Shown here: positions 10,205-21,645 of the stretch, in pieces
How positions within the stretch are numbered: the first letter of the stretch is position 1
Layout: each line of letters starts with the position of its first letter
From: Haplomitrium mnioides
Lineage: Eukaryota; Marchantiophyta; Haplomitriopsida; Calobryales
NCBI GenBank assembly: GCA_049999725.1
Contig: JBNGIS010005724.1
Coordinates: forward strand, 1-45,751
Direction of reading: 5' to 3'
DNA: 45,751 bases
The notes under the pieces: generated by a model
The model's database searches: none
Told to the model about the DNA's origin: nothing
The model's input: only the letters and a program-made list of their open reading frames with translations
Made by a program: the position numbers and the translations under genes

Positions 10205-10640
10205 CTGGGTGCAGCGCAACTCTCCTCCTTCGTCGACATTGGTGCAGCGCGGCTCTCCTCCTTCGTCGACCTTAGTGCAGTGCGACTCTCCTCCTTCGTC
10301 AACCTTGGTGCAGCGCGGCTCTCCTCCTTCGTCGACCTTGGTGCAGCGCGGCTCTCCTCCTTCGTCGACCTTGGTGCAGTACGGCTCTCCTTCTTTGTCG
10401 ACCTTGGTGCAGCGCGGCTCTCCTCCTTCGTCGACCTTGGTGTAGCACGGCTCTCTTCTCCTTCGTCGACATTGGTGTAGCGCGGCTCTCTCCTCCTTCG
10501 TCGACATTGGCGCAGCGCGGCTCTTTCCTCCTTCGTCGACCTTGGTGCAGCACGGCTCTCCTCCTTCGTCGACCTTGGTGCAGCACGGCTCTCTCCTCCT
10601 TCGTCGACCTTGGTGCAGCGCTGCTCTCTCTTCCTCATTG
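10205..10640. repeat. 33-bp tandem repeat in the copia leader
   Basis: About 12-13 copies of a 33-bp unit (some 35-36 bp) contain CGGCTCTCCTCC followed by TTCGTCGACCTTGG. Each unit has the palindrome GTCGAC. The period is a multiple of three, so several frames on both strands stay open; these are not genes. It lies between the primer site and gag and would be part of the untranslated genomic RNA. Confidence 0.92.
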
Positions 10641-11449
10641 ATAGCTCCTTTTGAGTTTCCCTTTTTGCAGCTTCCTTCACGCAGTCCAGTTGGCTCTAGT
10701 TGGCGGTGACTCGGCTCCTCGTTTGGTTTCTCGGGTTCCCCTTCGGCTCACTTGACCCTGCTTCTAGTACATGGTGTGCTCGGGTTGTTGCATTCCCCTA
10801 ACGATGCTTTGTGGTCTGGTGATGCGCCGGTTGGGCTGATCAGAGAAGCTCTCTTTTCCCTCCATCTGGTTTCTCCTTTGGCCCTTGTGTGTTTGGAGGT
10901 TTGTCCCTCTCCTTGAGGTTGCATCTACGGTTCAGGTGATTTGGGGTCCTCCCTCTCTAGTTCTGGCCTATCCTACTCTCCCTGGTCATCAGGAACCTTG
11001 AAGTGGTTCAGGGCGCCCTTGTGCTGCAGATTTCTTAACCGGCCCCCTGTATGCTCGATTGTGCTCACTAGATCCTCTGAAGGGTTCCTCCTTGAGTGCT
11101 CTCTGGCTGAGACCTTTTCCCTACTAGACACCTCCTACTGACCCAAATCTGCAGGACAACACACAATTGCGGACCACAACTGACCGCGACGAACGACGAA
11201 CAACGCCGACGACAACAACACATCCATTCAACATAGAAACGCATTACATGGCAGTTTCTACCCCAGCCCTGCCAATTTTTTTTTACATACCCGCTATATG
11301 CAGAGACCCGCAGTATTGATCATACTGCGTATCGTTCTTCCCTTTTCTTTTCTTCTTTCATCATTCCTGCTCTGGTTTAACCAAACACCGTAAGACGCTC
11401 TGGACAGTTACCAAATCCAGACCAGCTGGACACTGGGCATCAACCAAAC
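10641..11449 (+). other. Rest of the copia 5' leader
   Basis: Non-coding leader between the repeat block and the gag start. Only short chance frames are visible. It is C/T-rich near 10700-11140 and AC-rich just before gag, where the coding bias of the polyprotein (C-rich, A-rich) begins. Confidence 0.6.
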
Positions 11450-14400
11450 ATGAACCTCGTCGGTTCATTAAAATTCCCAACACTGAAACTCAATGGATCG
11501 AACTACCAGTCATGGTCCCTGGACATTACCATGTACATGACATCAAAAGGCATCCAAGATATCCTGACACATGACGAGGGCACAAACCCTCGCGACGCTG
11601 CTCGAGCCTTAATCCTCATGTACCACCATATCGTGGAACCACTCAAGCTCCAATACCTGAATCACCACAACCCCAGAATACTCTGGGATGAACTCAAATT
11701 AAGATTCGACCATTTGACATCCATATCGCTCCCCGCAGCGAGACATGACTGGATAAACCTCCGCGTCCAAGATCACACATCGATTGTGAACTACAATAGC
11801 GAACTGTTCCGGATCGCCTCCCAGCTGGCCATATGCGGCCACCCTGTATCGGGTGAAGAACAGATAGAGAAGACCCTATCAACATTACTTGTAAGCAACC
11901 TTATCTTGGCATCCCAATATCGCAATATGCAATTCACAAGATACTCAGAGCTTATCGCATATATGCTCCTAGCCGAGAAACATCAAATACTACTCATGGA
12001 GAACGCAAAAAAGCGACCTCCCAGCTCTGTTGCACCTCCCGCAAACCCTGAATCACATTTCACACAACACAATGCACACCCTACAAACCGTACACGAGGA
12101 CCTCACACAAGAAGAGGAAGAAGTGGAGGAAGAGGAAACCCCAGATTCAGGGGGAGCACCAAATACTCACATACCAACCAACCTCCCCCTTTCACAAACA
12201 GGGATAAGCATAGCCGACATTATACCTTCAACACACCTGAGCGTACACCACGTCCATGGACACCAAGAGGTGGTCGACAACATATGCGCGACCAAAAACA
12301 CTTCTCCCAACCGAGGAACACTCAGACCTCATGCCACAGATGCAGAACTCGAGGACATACACAATCAGTATGCCGAGTCCCTGCACACTTGGTCAAACTG
12401 TACCAAAACAGTATCAGGTATACACAACCTGAAGTCCATGGGAATCTCCTGGAAATCCCCGATGTCGACGACTACCCGACATACAACATGCATCCTGAGA
12501 GCCATACAATACAACATTTGGCTCCAACTCAAACAGCAGACCACAGCAACACATGCATTGTCGATAGCAACTCCTCGCACACTATTCTACAGGATCGAAA
12601 CCTCTTCTCTTCGATCACTCCTTCTTCTCGACAAATGACAACTATCACCGACCATAACCAAATAGAAGAAGGTTATGGCCCAACCACCGTACGATTCCCA
12701 AACGAAACCATACTGAACATTCCTTCAGCCATATACGCATCCACGGCCACAAGGAACCTTATAAGCTTCCGAGACATCCGACGAAACGGATATCACATTC
12801 AAATAGGAAGGACATCTAACACAGAAGTCTTACACATTATGCTACCGACAGGACTTAATACGCAAGTACAAGAAACCTTCCCACTGTCTCCACCCGGACT
12901 GTACATGACGCACATTTATTCATACCTTACATCCTCGATACGAATCTCGGATGCTCAACTCTGGCATAATCTACTCGGACATCCAGGCAAAGACATGTTT
13001 TACAGACTAAAACACGACAGCATAGGCATTCTTGACAACGTACAACCGATATCCTCCACATCCCCATGCATGGCATGTGCACAAGGAAAACTTAAGATTG
13101 TACATCCAATACAGAAGACAACAAAACAAATCCTCCGATTCCTTGAACGGATCCATGCAGACGTTTGCGGACCCATTCATCCTCCATCCAGACCATTCAA
13201 ATATTTTCTAGTAACCATTGATGCATCATCAAAGTGGTCACAAGTATCTCTACTTACAACCAAAAATATGGTATTCCCCAAACTACTCTCACAAATCCTA
13301 AAGCTAGCCACACAATTCCCCGAATACCCGATCCGAACTCTCAGAGTTGACAACGTCGGCGAATTCTCGTCTAAAACATTCGACAAAGTCTGCACATCAG
13401 CAGGCATAGATATCCAATACTCAGTACCTCATGTTCATTTCCAGAATGGGATAGCTGAATCGACAATTAAACGTATACAACTTATCGCTCGACCGTTACT
13501 GCTGAACACGAGCCTTCCTACATCCGCATGGGGCCATGCTATACTGCATGCAGCCACCCTAATAAAATTCAGACCATCAGCATTCAACAGTTACTCACCA
13601 CACCGACTTGCAATAGGCATACCTGCCAACATCACACACCTACGAACCTTCGGATGTCTGGTCATGGTACCAATCCTCGGCCCCAACCAAACCAAAATGG
13701 GACCACAGCGTCAGAGAGGGATATATATTGGTTTTGAATCCCCATCAATAATTCGATACCTTGAACCCAGCACATCCGACGTTTTCAAATCACGATTCGC
13801 GGATTGTCAATTCTTTGAGGATACGTTCCCACCCTTAACACAGGACACATCTACCAACCCAACAACACATACACAGGAACTGATATGGCATAAAAACTCG
13901 ATCCTTCAACTTGATGCCAGAACATGACAATCTGATTATGAAGTACAGAAAATACTTCACATCCAAAAGACATTAGCCAAAACGCCAGATGCATTCAGTG
14001 ATATAGCAGGTATTACCAAATCCCATATCGACGCAGCAAATGCACCTGCAAGACTACAAAAAGAATCCAGACCTGCTACTGATATTGCGCCCAAAGCCAA
14101 AAGAGGACGCCCGCTTGGCTCCAAAAATAAGCCGAAACCTGACAAATCACATCACACCAATATCGACATATTACCAACCCAAGACAGAATATCAGACACG
14201 CTGAGATCAACAATTCCAGACAATGACGAGATATCCATCGACTATTCGCATACCGGCCATATCTGGACAAGAGACAAAACAGACATAGACGACATGTTTG
14301 CCTACTTAGTATCTCAAAGTATAGATGACAATACACCAGATCCCATCTCCGTACGGGACGCACAATCCAGACAAGACTAGCCACAATGGGAAAAAGCGAT

Positions 14401-16531
14401 TAACTCAGAACTAGGTTCTCTGATTCATCGCCAAGTTTTTGGCTCCATCACTCCAGCAACGCCCGACATGACTCTGACCAACTACAGATTCATATTTTTC
14501 AGAAAAAGAAATGCAAAGGGCGATGTCACCAGATACAAGACCAGACTCATTGCAAAAGGATACACCCAAATACCTGGTAGAGACTACAACCTGACGTATT
14601 CACCCGTAATGGACTCCATTACATACAGATATATGATAGCATTCGTCATTCAACAGAACCTCATAATGCACATCATGGACGTTATTATAGCCTACCTGTA
14701 CGGCATACTTGACTCTCATATCTATATGAAGGCACCTCCAGAACTCATATCAAGGTTATCATTTCACATTGAGGGGGAGAAGAAAACATCTGAGGTTGGA
14801 CCTTTTGTCCCTCAATGCCACACATCTGAGGTTGGACCTTTTGTCCCTCAATGCCACACATTTGAGGTTGGACATTTTGTCCCTCAATGCCACACATCTG
14901 AGGTTGAACCTTTTGTCCCTCAATGTCAAACAGTTGAGATTGGACCTTCTGTCCCTCACTGCAAAATATATGAGGTTAGACCTTCTCTCCCTCACACACA
15001 TAAATCTGCAACAGGACCTATAATCCACAAATGGCTACAACAAAAAGAACCTACTATCCTCATGACAAAGAGAAACCGCCATACAATGAACAACATGGTT
15101 AACACTGCAATATGAGGACCTTTAGTCCAGCCAGCACACTTGCTGAGCACGCAGTCCAACAGAGGACCTTCAGTCCCATCAACATGTATGGCAGATTGGC
15201 AAAAAAAAGGACCTTCAATGCAACCCGCAAATAAGCTGAACAAACACCATGAAAAGGGACCTTTAGTCCCACATCGATCATGTGTACATGGAAGCATTCC
15301 ATCGACAAAGCATTCAACAAATGCAACAAAAATGGCATCAAATCGATCGGACCCTCAAATGGCAGTCCAGGTCATGAGATCGATGTATGGCCTCAAGCAA
15401 AGTGGCAGAAATTGGTATCAACTATTCAAATCAGAGATGATGGCAATGAATTTTACAAATGATGACATTGCCCCGTGCCTATTCATGAAACAGGAAACAC
15501 CAGAATACGTTATAGTGGCAACCTACGTAGATGATATCAACATTTTTGGGACACCATACCTGACTGTCGACACTATTGAGAAACTGAAAAATATCTTTGA
15601 AATGCAAGACATTGGCAAACCTGACTTCTGCTTGGGAATACAATTTGAACACTTACATGATGGCATCTTGATACACCAGTCAACTTACACATCGAAAATG
15701 CTAAAACAATTCAACATGAAGAAAGCTCATCCAATGAGCACGCCTATGGAAATGAGATCCTCAGATCCCACAAAAGACATGTTCTCCAAAAGGAAGGAAA
15801 CAGAACCCACACTTGGACCAGAGAAGCCATACCTATCAGCCATATGAGCATTAATGTACCTTGCAAATCAGACCAGACCCGACATTGCTTTTGCTGTCAA
15901 CCTACTGGCAAGACATAGCTCACAACCAACTATACGCCATTGGAATGGCATAAAACGAGTTTTCAGATACCTGAAAGGCACTGTAGACATGGGTCTATTC
16001 GTCCCGAAAAATGCAGAAAATGACATCATTGGTTATGCTGATGCCGGATTCTTATTTGACCATGATGATGCCAAATCACAAACAAGATATGTATTCCTAA
16101 AAGGGGGCACAACTATTTCATGGAAAAGCACAAAACAGACTATCACCACAACCTCTACTAATCATGCCGAAATTATAGCCTTATACGAGGCTAGTAGAGA
16201 GTGTATTTGGCTAGGACAGTTGATTGATCACATCAACTCTAATACTGGACAACAACTTATACAATCACCTACAATACTCTATGAAGATAACCGACCATGT
16301 GTTGAAAAAATAGCCCAATGCTTCATTAAAGGAGACAGAATCAAACACATTGCTCTTAAATTCTTCTATACTCATGAACAACATGGTGAACAGATTAAGG
16401 TGCAATAGATACCAAGCAAAGACAATAGGGCTGACATTTTCACAAAACCCCTACCTACTACCCTACATAGGGCATGTACAGAAGGAATTGGTCTACGAAA
16501 ATTATCTGAACTCAACAAAAAGCAAAATTGA
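11450..16531 (+). pseudogene. Copia gag-pol polyprotein, one frame with five stops
   Basis: The frame starts at ATG 11450 (MNLVGSLKFPTLKLNGSNY) and reaches its natural end at TGA 16529-16531 with no frameshift. Gag is followed by a canonical zinc knuckle C295-X2-C298-X4-H303-X4-C308. The protease active site is at Asp372 (VDSNSSHTIL). The integrase zinc-binding part (WHNLLGHPG, CMACAQGK) leads to the catalytic core with D571 (HADVCGP), D634 (RVDNVGEF) and E670 (NGIAES), the D-35-E spacing expected. A KRGRPLGSKNK basic patch follows. Reverse transcriptase shows YKTRLIAKGYTQ, MDVIIAYLYG and YVDD at 15524-15535. RNase H shows GYADAGFL and STNHAEIIALYEASREC, and ends with IPSKDNRADIFTKPLP. Stops lie at 13925 (TGA), 14378 (TAG), 15113 (TGA), 15845 (TGA, where Gly is usual) and 16406 (TAG, where Tyr is usual). 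An insertion of about 600 bp splits RT. Confidence 0.95.
14770..15290 (+). repeat. 36-bp in-frame tandem repeat inside the reverse transcriptase
   Basis: Six good copies (14781-15000) of a 36-bp unit encode variants of a 12-residue unit, SEVGPFVPQCHT. Looser GP-x-VP copies run on to about 15275. The block lies between IYMKAPPELIS and the RSMYGLKQSGRNWY motif, which are normally only a few tens of residues apart in copia RT. The repeat keeps frame. Each unit contains GGACC and GTCC as a small inverted repeat. Confidence 0.92.
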
Positions 16532-16961
16532 CATATCAATTTTATTTGATTTTGACTATTTTCAAATTTTATATACCACACTTTATGTTATTGAGTAAAC
16601 ATTTTTTAACCATGTGATTTGTTTTACAGATACTCATGTGACACTACATGCAACACTAATGATGTACACATGTTTTTCATAAGACAGATGAGGGCTCAAC
16701 AAGTTGTCCATACAGATGCAAGAAGCACAACACCAAAGCGACATCGACAAAATCACAACAAAGATTTGAGTGATAAACTCAATAATACTGTTGTTACATA
16801 CATGATACACCACACACAATCTATTTCTAATATAAATACCCTACATGTGGTGGCACTCTTTCCCTCAGAAGAAAGCATGAGGGTTTTAATGAGACTACAC
16901 ATATAAGAGCATATTGATTCAGACTAGTCCTAGAATTGTGACTGATTCGATTAAAAGAATC
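16532..16961 (+). other. 3' untranslated part of the copia element
   Basis: Non-coding stretch between the end of the polyprotein and the polypurine tract. Short frames here show no domain. AT content rises relative to the coding part. Confidence 0.6.
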
Positions 16962-16963
16962 AG

Positions 16964-16974
16964 TCAATGGGGAG
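16964..16974 (+). promoter_or_regulatory. Polypurine tract before the 3' LTR
   Basis: The run TCAATGGGGAG ends immediately before the TG that opens the 3' LTR. It is the expected position of the plus-strand primer. Confidence 0.8.
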
Positions 16975-17101
16975 TGTTATAGGACTAGGATGAACCCTAT
17001 ATATAGATAGGGTTATATACAACATCGAGTGGGATTTTCATCCATGAAGTAAAGTGCGGCGCTGTCTATTGCTGTGTGCGTGTCTCTCATATGCTACAAC
17101 A
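16975..17101 (+). repeat. 3' LTR of the copia element
   Basis: 127 bp, from TGTTATAGGACTAG to CTACAACA, with intact TG...CA ends. The sequence AGAAC that follows (17102-17106) duplicates the 5 bp before the 5' LTR. Confidence 0.96.
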
Positions 17102-17106
17102 AGAAC

Positions 17107-17490
17107 AAAATAATAATATAATATAATGTAATATAATATAAATACAGAAATGAACTAGAGATAATTAGTAAACTTAAAATAATACTAAAATGCTAATATA
17201 AGATTCCTAGAAGAATAAGGTCAAATAAATAATAAACAGCTAATACAATATAATATAATAATATAATAATAATAAAAGTAAAAATGCAATAATAATCCAA
17301 TACATTAAATAAATAAATAATATATAAAATATAATAAATTAATAAATAATAAAATAACACTTAATAAAATATAATATAATTAAATAAATAATAAAATTAT
17401 AATGTAATAATAATCCAATAGTAATGACAAATAGTAATAACCTTAAAATAATAATAATAATAAAATATACTATAATATAATAAACTAAAT
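17107..17490. repeat. AT-rich simple-sequence region
   Basis: Degenerate AATATAAT / ATAATAATA microsatellite-like DNA with almost no G or C. No coding potential. Confidence 0.85.
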
Positions 17491-18049
17491 TAAACCCTAC
17501 CAACATGGTTTATACATGTACCCTCGGACTCCTTCGGACAAAGGGAGTAGAGCCCTTTACCCATAGAATATAACAAAAAACTCTCCGGCCAATAAAACGT
17601 TATAAAAACTTCTCACGGGCAGAGTGATTGGTGCATCCTTTAGAACCTCCACTTACGTGGAGACACTCACAACCTACCAACTATGACATAACAAATAAAG
17701 ATAGATGGGCAGATAACAGAGTCTCAAGAGCAGAGGAGAATACAACATAGGAACACCGAACGAGGTATTCAACACTGGGGAAAACAAAACAAAGGGAAAA
17801 GAATGCAGAATAGGGGCAAGGTTGCTCACATGGCCCTACTTCTGGTCCAATCCTCCTTGCCATTCTCTCTTGGGTCGAGTTTCTATTGTTGCTCCTTACT
17901 TGCATCAAATTGGGTCCGCCCTCCAACCAAACCTGCTTTCTTGGACTTCGGACAGCCAATTGATGAACTCGGAGCTCAAAGAGTTGTGCTAGACCCTGTT
18001 AACCACAAAATTTTGAATAAATGTGAAAACACGTAGCCGATAGCCCCTC
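17491..18049. other. Unrecognised non-coding stretch
   Basis: A short inverted word pair is visible near 17522-17562 (CGGACTCC and GGACAAAGGGAG). One 92-codon minus-strand frame (17959-17681) has no recognisable domain. It may be part of the minus-strand copia relic next to it, but I cannot show this. Confidence 0.3.
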
Positions 18050-18744
18050 CTCTTGAATGATTGTCCTTGGCTTGCAGTGGGGAATTAGCTCCATCTGGAA
18101 GCTTGTCTTCCACTTGTGTAATTGGCTCTTCTACTGAAAGTGCATCTTTTAATTGCACGTATGGAATAAAATTTTCCAAGAGACTGAGAAATGGGCAATA
18201 GGTCAGGTGGTCTCATTTTAGAGTCCTTCAATGAAAGTTCTTGATACTCTTCAACAAGTAGCATATGAGCTATCAATTCTAAGCATCAAGTGAATCTCAT
18301 ATTTCTATATTGTGTTGACAAAATCATATTTGTCAAATGGAATGTTGATAGAGTCTTCTCTATCTGTTCCTTATCATCAACAAATTACCCACATACAGTG
18401 AGTTGTAAGGTAATCCTGAATAATTCACTATTGTATTTACAAATTGTAGTGAAGTCTTGAACTATGAGATTTACCCAATCATGTTTGGCTTTGGGCAAGT
18501 AGATTGTCTTCGTATGATCAAATCTGTCCTTGAGTTGATCTCACAAAAGTTCTAGAATTGCTCTCATTAAGATATTGGTGTTTGAGAGTTTGAGTAAGGT
18601 GATGCCTCAGAAAAACCAGTGCTTGTGCTTTTTGTTGTGCTTTTATCTCTTCATCAATTAGAATTGTTATCTCTAATCACTTAGAAACCAGGAGAGGTAA
18701 TTCTCTCCATCTATGGTAAATGGTTTGAAGCTAAGCTTTTCCAT
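18050..18744 (-). pseudogene. Copia gag remnant
   Basis: On the minus strand an ATG at 18744 opens MEKLSFKPFTIDGENYLSW, the typical copia gag start. It is followed, in shifted frames, by KAQALVFLRHHL, then NSELFRIT, EQIEKTLSTFH, YRNMRFT and LELIAHMLLVEEYQELSL. The same segments in the copia element at 11450 read NSELFRIA, EQIEKTLSTLL, YRNMQFT and YSELIAYMLLAEKHQILL, so the two belong to related families. Several stops and at least two frameshifts are present. No protease or pol follows. Confidence 0.85.
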
Positions 18745-21203
18745 GACTGTAATATGATTCAAGGTTCAGCAACTTAGTGCTCAAAGTATAAAATAACAAA
18801 TGCTTAAAATTTAGAGAAATTTTGTTGCTGAAAACTGATTTAATCTTTGATTTGCAGTATTGAGAATAGCTCAAATATGTTTAAGATATGTATCTTCCTT
18901 GATATATTGTCTATTGATAGAATTTGAACTTGTATGTTATTACAAATCAATCTTGAATCAACACTCTCCAATCATCAATTTGCAATTTGTGGAGTGTCTC
19001 AACAACAGTTGGATCTAATATCCACCTTCAACAAAGCTCAATCGATCATTTTGCTTATGGATTCTTTGTAACTTCTTTAGATTCTTCAATTTTGTATCTT
19101 CAATCTTCAGAATTGATCAATTGTCAACTTCTTCTCTTCACCTTCTAACAATTTCACATATACAATTGATCTCTGTTCTTGGTTAATCAATTCAATGATG
19201 TATAGTTGCCTCTTCTCACAAATATTGATTAAGCTTCAGCAAATTCCTTGTCTACAGGTTTTTCATACTCTATTTTTTGAATAATATCCTCATATGCTCA
19301 TACAACTCCTTTGTTATATGATGTCATATATTGGTTCTTCTTTGTAGAAGTAGACATCACTAATTTTTTCTAACATATGTGCATTATTAGTCTAGGGTGC
19401 ATTGTTTATCTTCTCCCACATGTAAAATATTGTTGAGCAGCCCTCTGATATCTTCTTTGTTTTAGGCAATAGGTAAAGCTTTTGTTCTTTATTTCTTTTG
19501 TGGTTTTTGTGTTATGCAATTTGTTGTTGTTCTTTGATATGGTGTTCATCCTTCTTTCAAATAGATTTGTGCAAATTCCCAATTTCTTCGATTTATTCAC
19601 CAAGAGAGTTTCTTTCGAGGTGAGTCGATTGCACTTTTCTTCTATTCTGCAAATAGGGTTTCTTTGTTTTATGCATATTTAATTCCCGCTTCTTTGATTT
19701 CTATTGTTCATCAACCAGCTCTTCTTCGTCGAGCTATTTTGTTCCTTTCGAATAGATATTTTGTTGTTTTCACTTTTGATACTCTCTTCTTTACATCATC
19801 GTCTCTTGTTTAAATCAAGTTTCTTCTTTGTTCTCCTTCGATGTTGTTTCTTCAATCTATTGTTCGAAAGAATTCTTTGAGTGGGGTTGTTTTTCAAAAC
19901 ATCATCTGTTGTTCTTGCTTGACAAGTTTTTTCAATATGTTGTTTGATGATCAAGTATCAATTTGTTGGTTCTGCTTCTCTCAATCGAGTGTTGTTATTG
20001 CACCCCAAATAGAGTATGCTCATTCCAATCTCTCCTACAAAAACTCTTCTATTTAAATCAGAATTCTTCTTTGTTTGGATAAATCAAGCAACTCATTGTT
20101 TTCTTCATTTCTGCAGAATCCTCAATTTTTTTTCTTGATTTATTCACAAGCATATATTCTTCAAAGGAATCTCTTCATCAAACTCTTAATTACTGATTCG
20201 ATAGATTCTTTGAAGGCAACGGTTGAAGTTTGTAGCTCTGATTCAGTTTGCTTCTGTAATTAGGCATTAGGTATTCCAATTCTTTCGGATTTTTGTTATC
20301 TTTTCTTTGGTAGATCTTTTCAAGTGGAGCTCATATACACAACATTGTCAATTTTTCTTCTTTGAACAAATTTTTCAAATGGTATGCTGATTCTTGAACA
20401 TGCTCTTTCTGGCAATTTATGATTGAAATATATTTATTATTCCTTTTGTTTCTGCAGAATCCTATATAGGATTGTTGAATGGCAAGTTGTCGGCTTTGTT
20501 CTTAAGTGTGTATTTGCTGCAAATAGGTAAGAATTGATTTCAAATTGCAAATTATGTTCTTTGATTATCATTCATTTTCTATCAGCCCATGCAGTTTTGA
20601 GTTGTCTCTTGTCTGGCGAATCATTTTCCCTACATGGTGCTTATTAATCTATTTTCTTTTGTTTAGTTCTTTGTCGATTTATGATTTTCTTAGATATTAG
20701 CACAGATCTGAATCTTCGTTTTGTTCTGTTAGCCCAAACCTACTCATAGGTCAAGTTGATTGTATGTTAGTATAAGCATCTAAAAATCAAAGTGGTCCAA
20801 TTACAAGAACTTAAAAGTAAGTGTAGAGCCTTCACGAGATAGCAAAAAGACATGAATTCTTACTTGTGTGGTGAGGTAGCACTCTCTCAACAAGTAGAGT
20901 GAAGAATGGATGAGTCCTCTCTTTGGTAGTCAAGTACAGTTAAAGAATCAAAAATACTTGTTGTCATCAAATTTAGAAAACTATATTGATGGGATTGAAT
21001 GGAGTGAAGATATTAGTGGCAAATTGTCAACTAGGAGTTAAGAAAGATAACATCTTTTCTATGTCTCAAATCACGTCTTTGAATGTGTTTCTTTGTGTAT
21101 AGACTATGCACGCACACTAAAAGAATCAAAGAATATTTGAAAGCACATACTGCGCATATGTGGTGATTGCATCTCACCAAGCATAAAACATAGATGTGCT
21201 ATA
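18745..21203. other. T-rich region without recognised genes
   Basis: Long stretches rich in TTCTT and TTGTT with scattered intron-like acceptors (TTTCTGCAG near 20110 and 20450). I looked for exons between them and found only short frames without domains. Words such as TTCTTCGA recur irregularly, which suggests an old degenerate repeat. Confidence 0.35.
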
Positions 21204-21208
21204 TAGAA

Positions 21209-21640
21209 TGTACTAGTACAAGCATGATGTTATGTTATTTATAAGAAAATAGAGAGGAGTGAAAATTACTTTTAGAGAAGTAAGATAAGAAAACTTTTAG
21301 GGTTGAAATTGGAAGTGATTTGTAAGTGATCACTTTTAGGGTTGAAATTGGAAGTGACTTGTAAGTATAGGAAGGGGAACGACACCTTCTTCTCTTGTAT
21401 AAATAGAAGGGCTTCATAGCCTCACTTCTCATTTTGGATATCCTCTTGAATCACTTGGGTTCTTTGGTTGTTTGACTTTTGCTTTCACTCTTGGTCTTAG
21501 ATTGGGCCTTGAGTTGTAGACCTCTATTAGAGCAATCTTGTAAGGGTTTTGCTTGCCTTATTTGCATTTGGTTGAAGAACTCTATTAAAGTTCACTATGA
21601 AATCTTACTCATTTCAAATTGGCCTTTAAGCTCTTTTACA
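21209..21640 (+). mobile_element. Solo LTR (gypsy type) with target duplication
   Basis: 432 bp, beginning TGTACTAGTACAAGCATG and ending AGCTCTTTTACA. It matches the LTR at 33288-33688, for example CTTCTTCTCTTGTATAAATA and GAAGGGCTTCATAGC. A perfect 5-bp duplication TAGAA flanks it (21204-21208 and 21641-21645). The TATAAATA is the probable promoter TATA box. A 40-bp internal stretch (AGGGTTGAAATTGGAAGTGA) is duplicated in tandem near 21300-21360. The internal region was presumably lost by LTR-LTR recombination. Confidence 0.93.
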
Positions 21641-21645
21641 TAGAA

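Larger units (their letters stand above)
9691..17101 (+). mobile_element. Complete Ty1/copia LTR retrotransposon (7411 bp)
   Basis: Both LTRs, a primer-binding site, a leader with tandem repeats, a single gag-pol frame (gag, protease, integrase, reverse transcriptase, RNase H) and a polypurine tract lie in copia order. The flanks carry a perfect 5-bp target duplication, AGAAC at 9686-9690 and 17102-17106. The insertion split a junction between GA-rich and AT-rich DNA. Five in-frame stops make this copy non-autonomous. The LTRs differ at six sites, all transitions, plus a 2-bp indel, so insertion is not recent but not ancient. Confidence 0.97.

Noticed and set aside
10034-10680. Long frames on both strands across the copia leader, giving repetitive Lys/Glu/Arg or Ser/Pro proteins
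   Set aside because: They are produced by a 33-bp repeat whose period is a multiple of three; several frames stay open at once and none has a domain.
12030-12638. 202-codon frame within copia gag in another phase
   Set aside because: It is a +1 shadow of the gag/protease coding sequence, without known motifs.
11450-16531. Alternative genetic code or programmed readthrough of the five copia stops
   Set aside because: Stops are both TGA and TAG, fall at unrelated positions including conserved Gly and Tyr sites, and lack a consistent context, so mutation is simpler.
19406-20560. Possible intron-containing host gene in the T-rich region
   Set aside because: Acceptor-like TTTCTGCAG sites exist, but the stretches between them encode only short, undiagnostic peptides.
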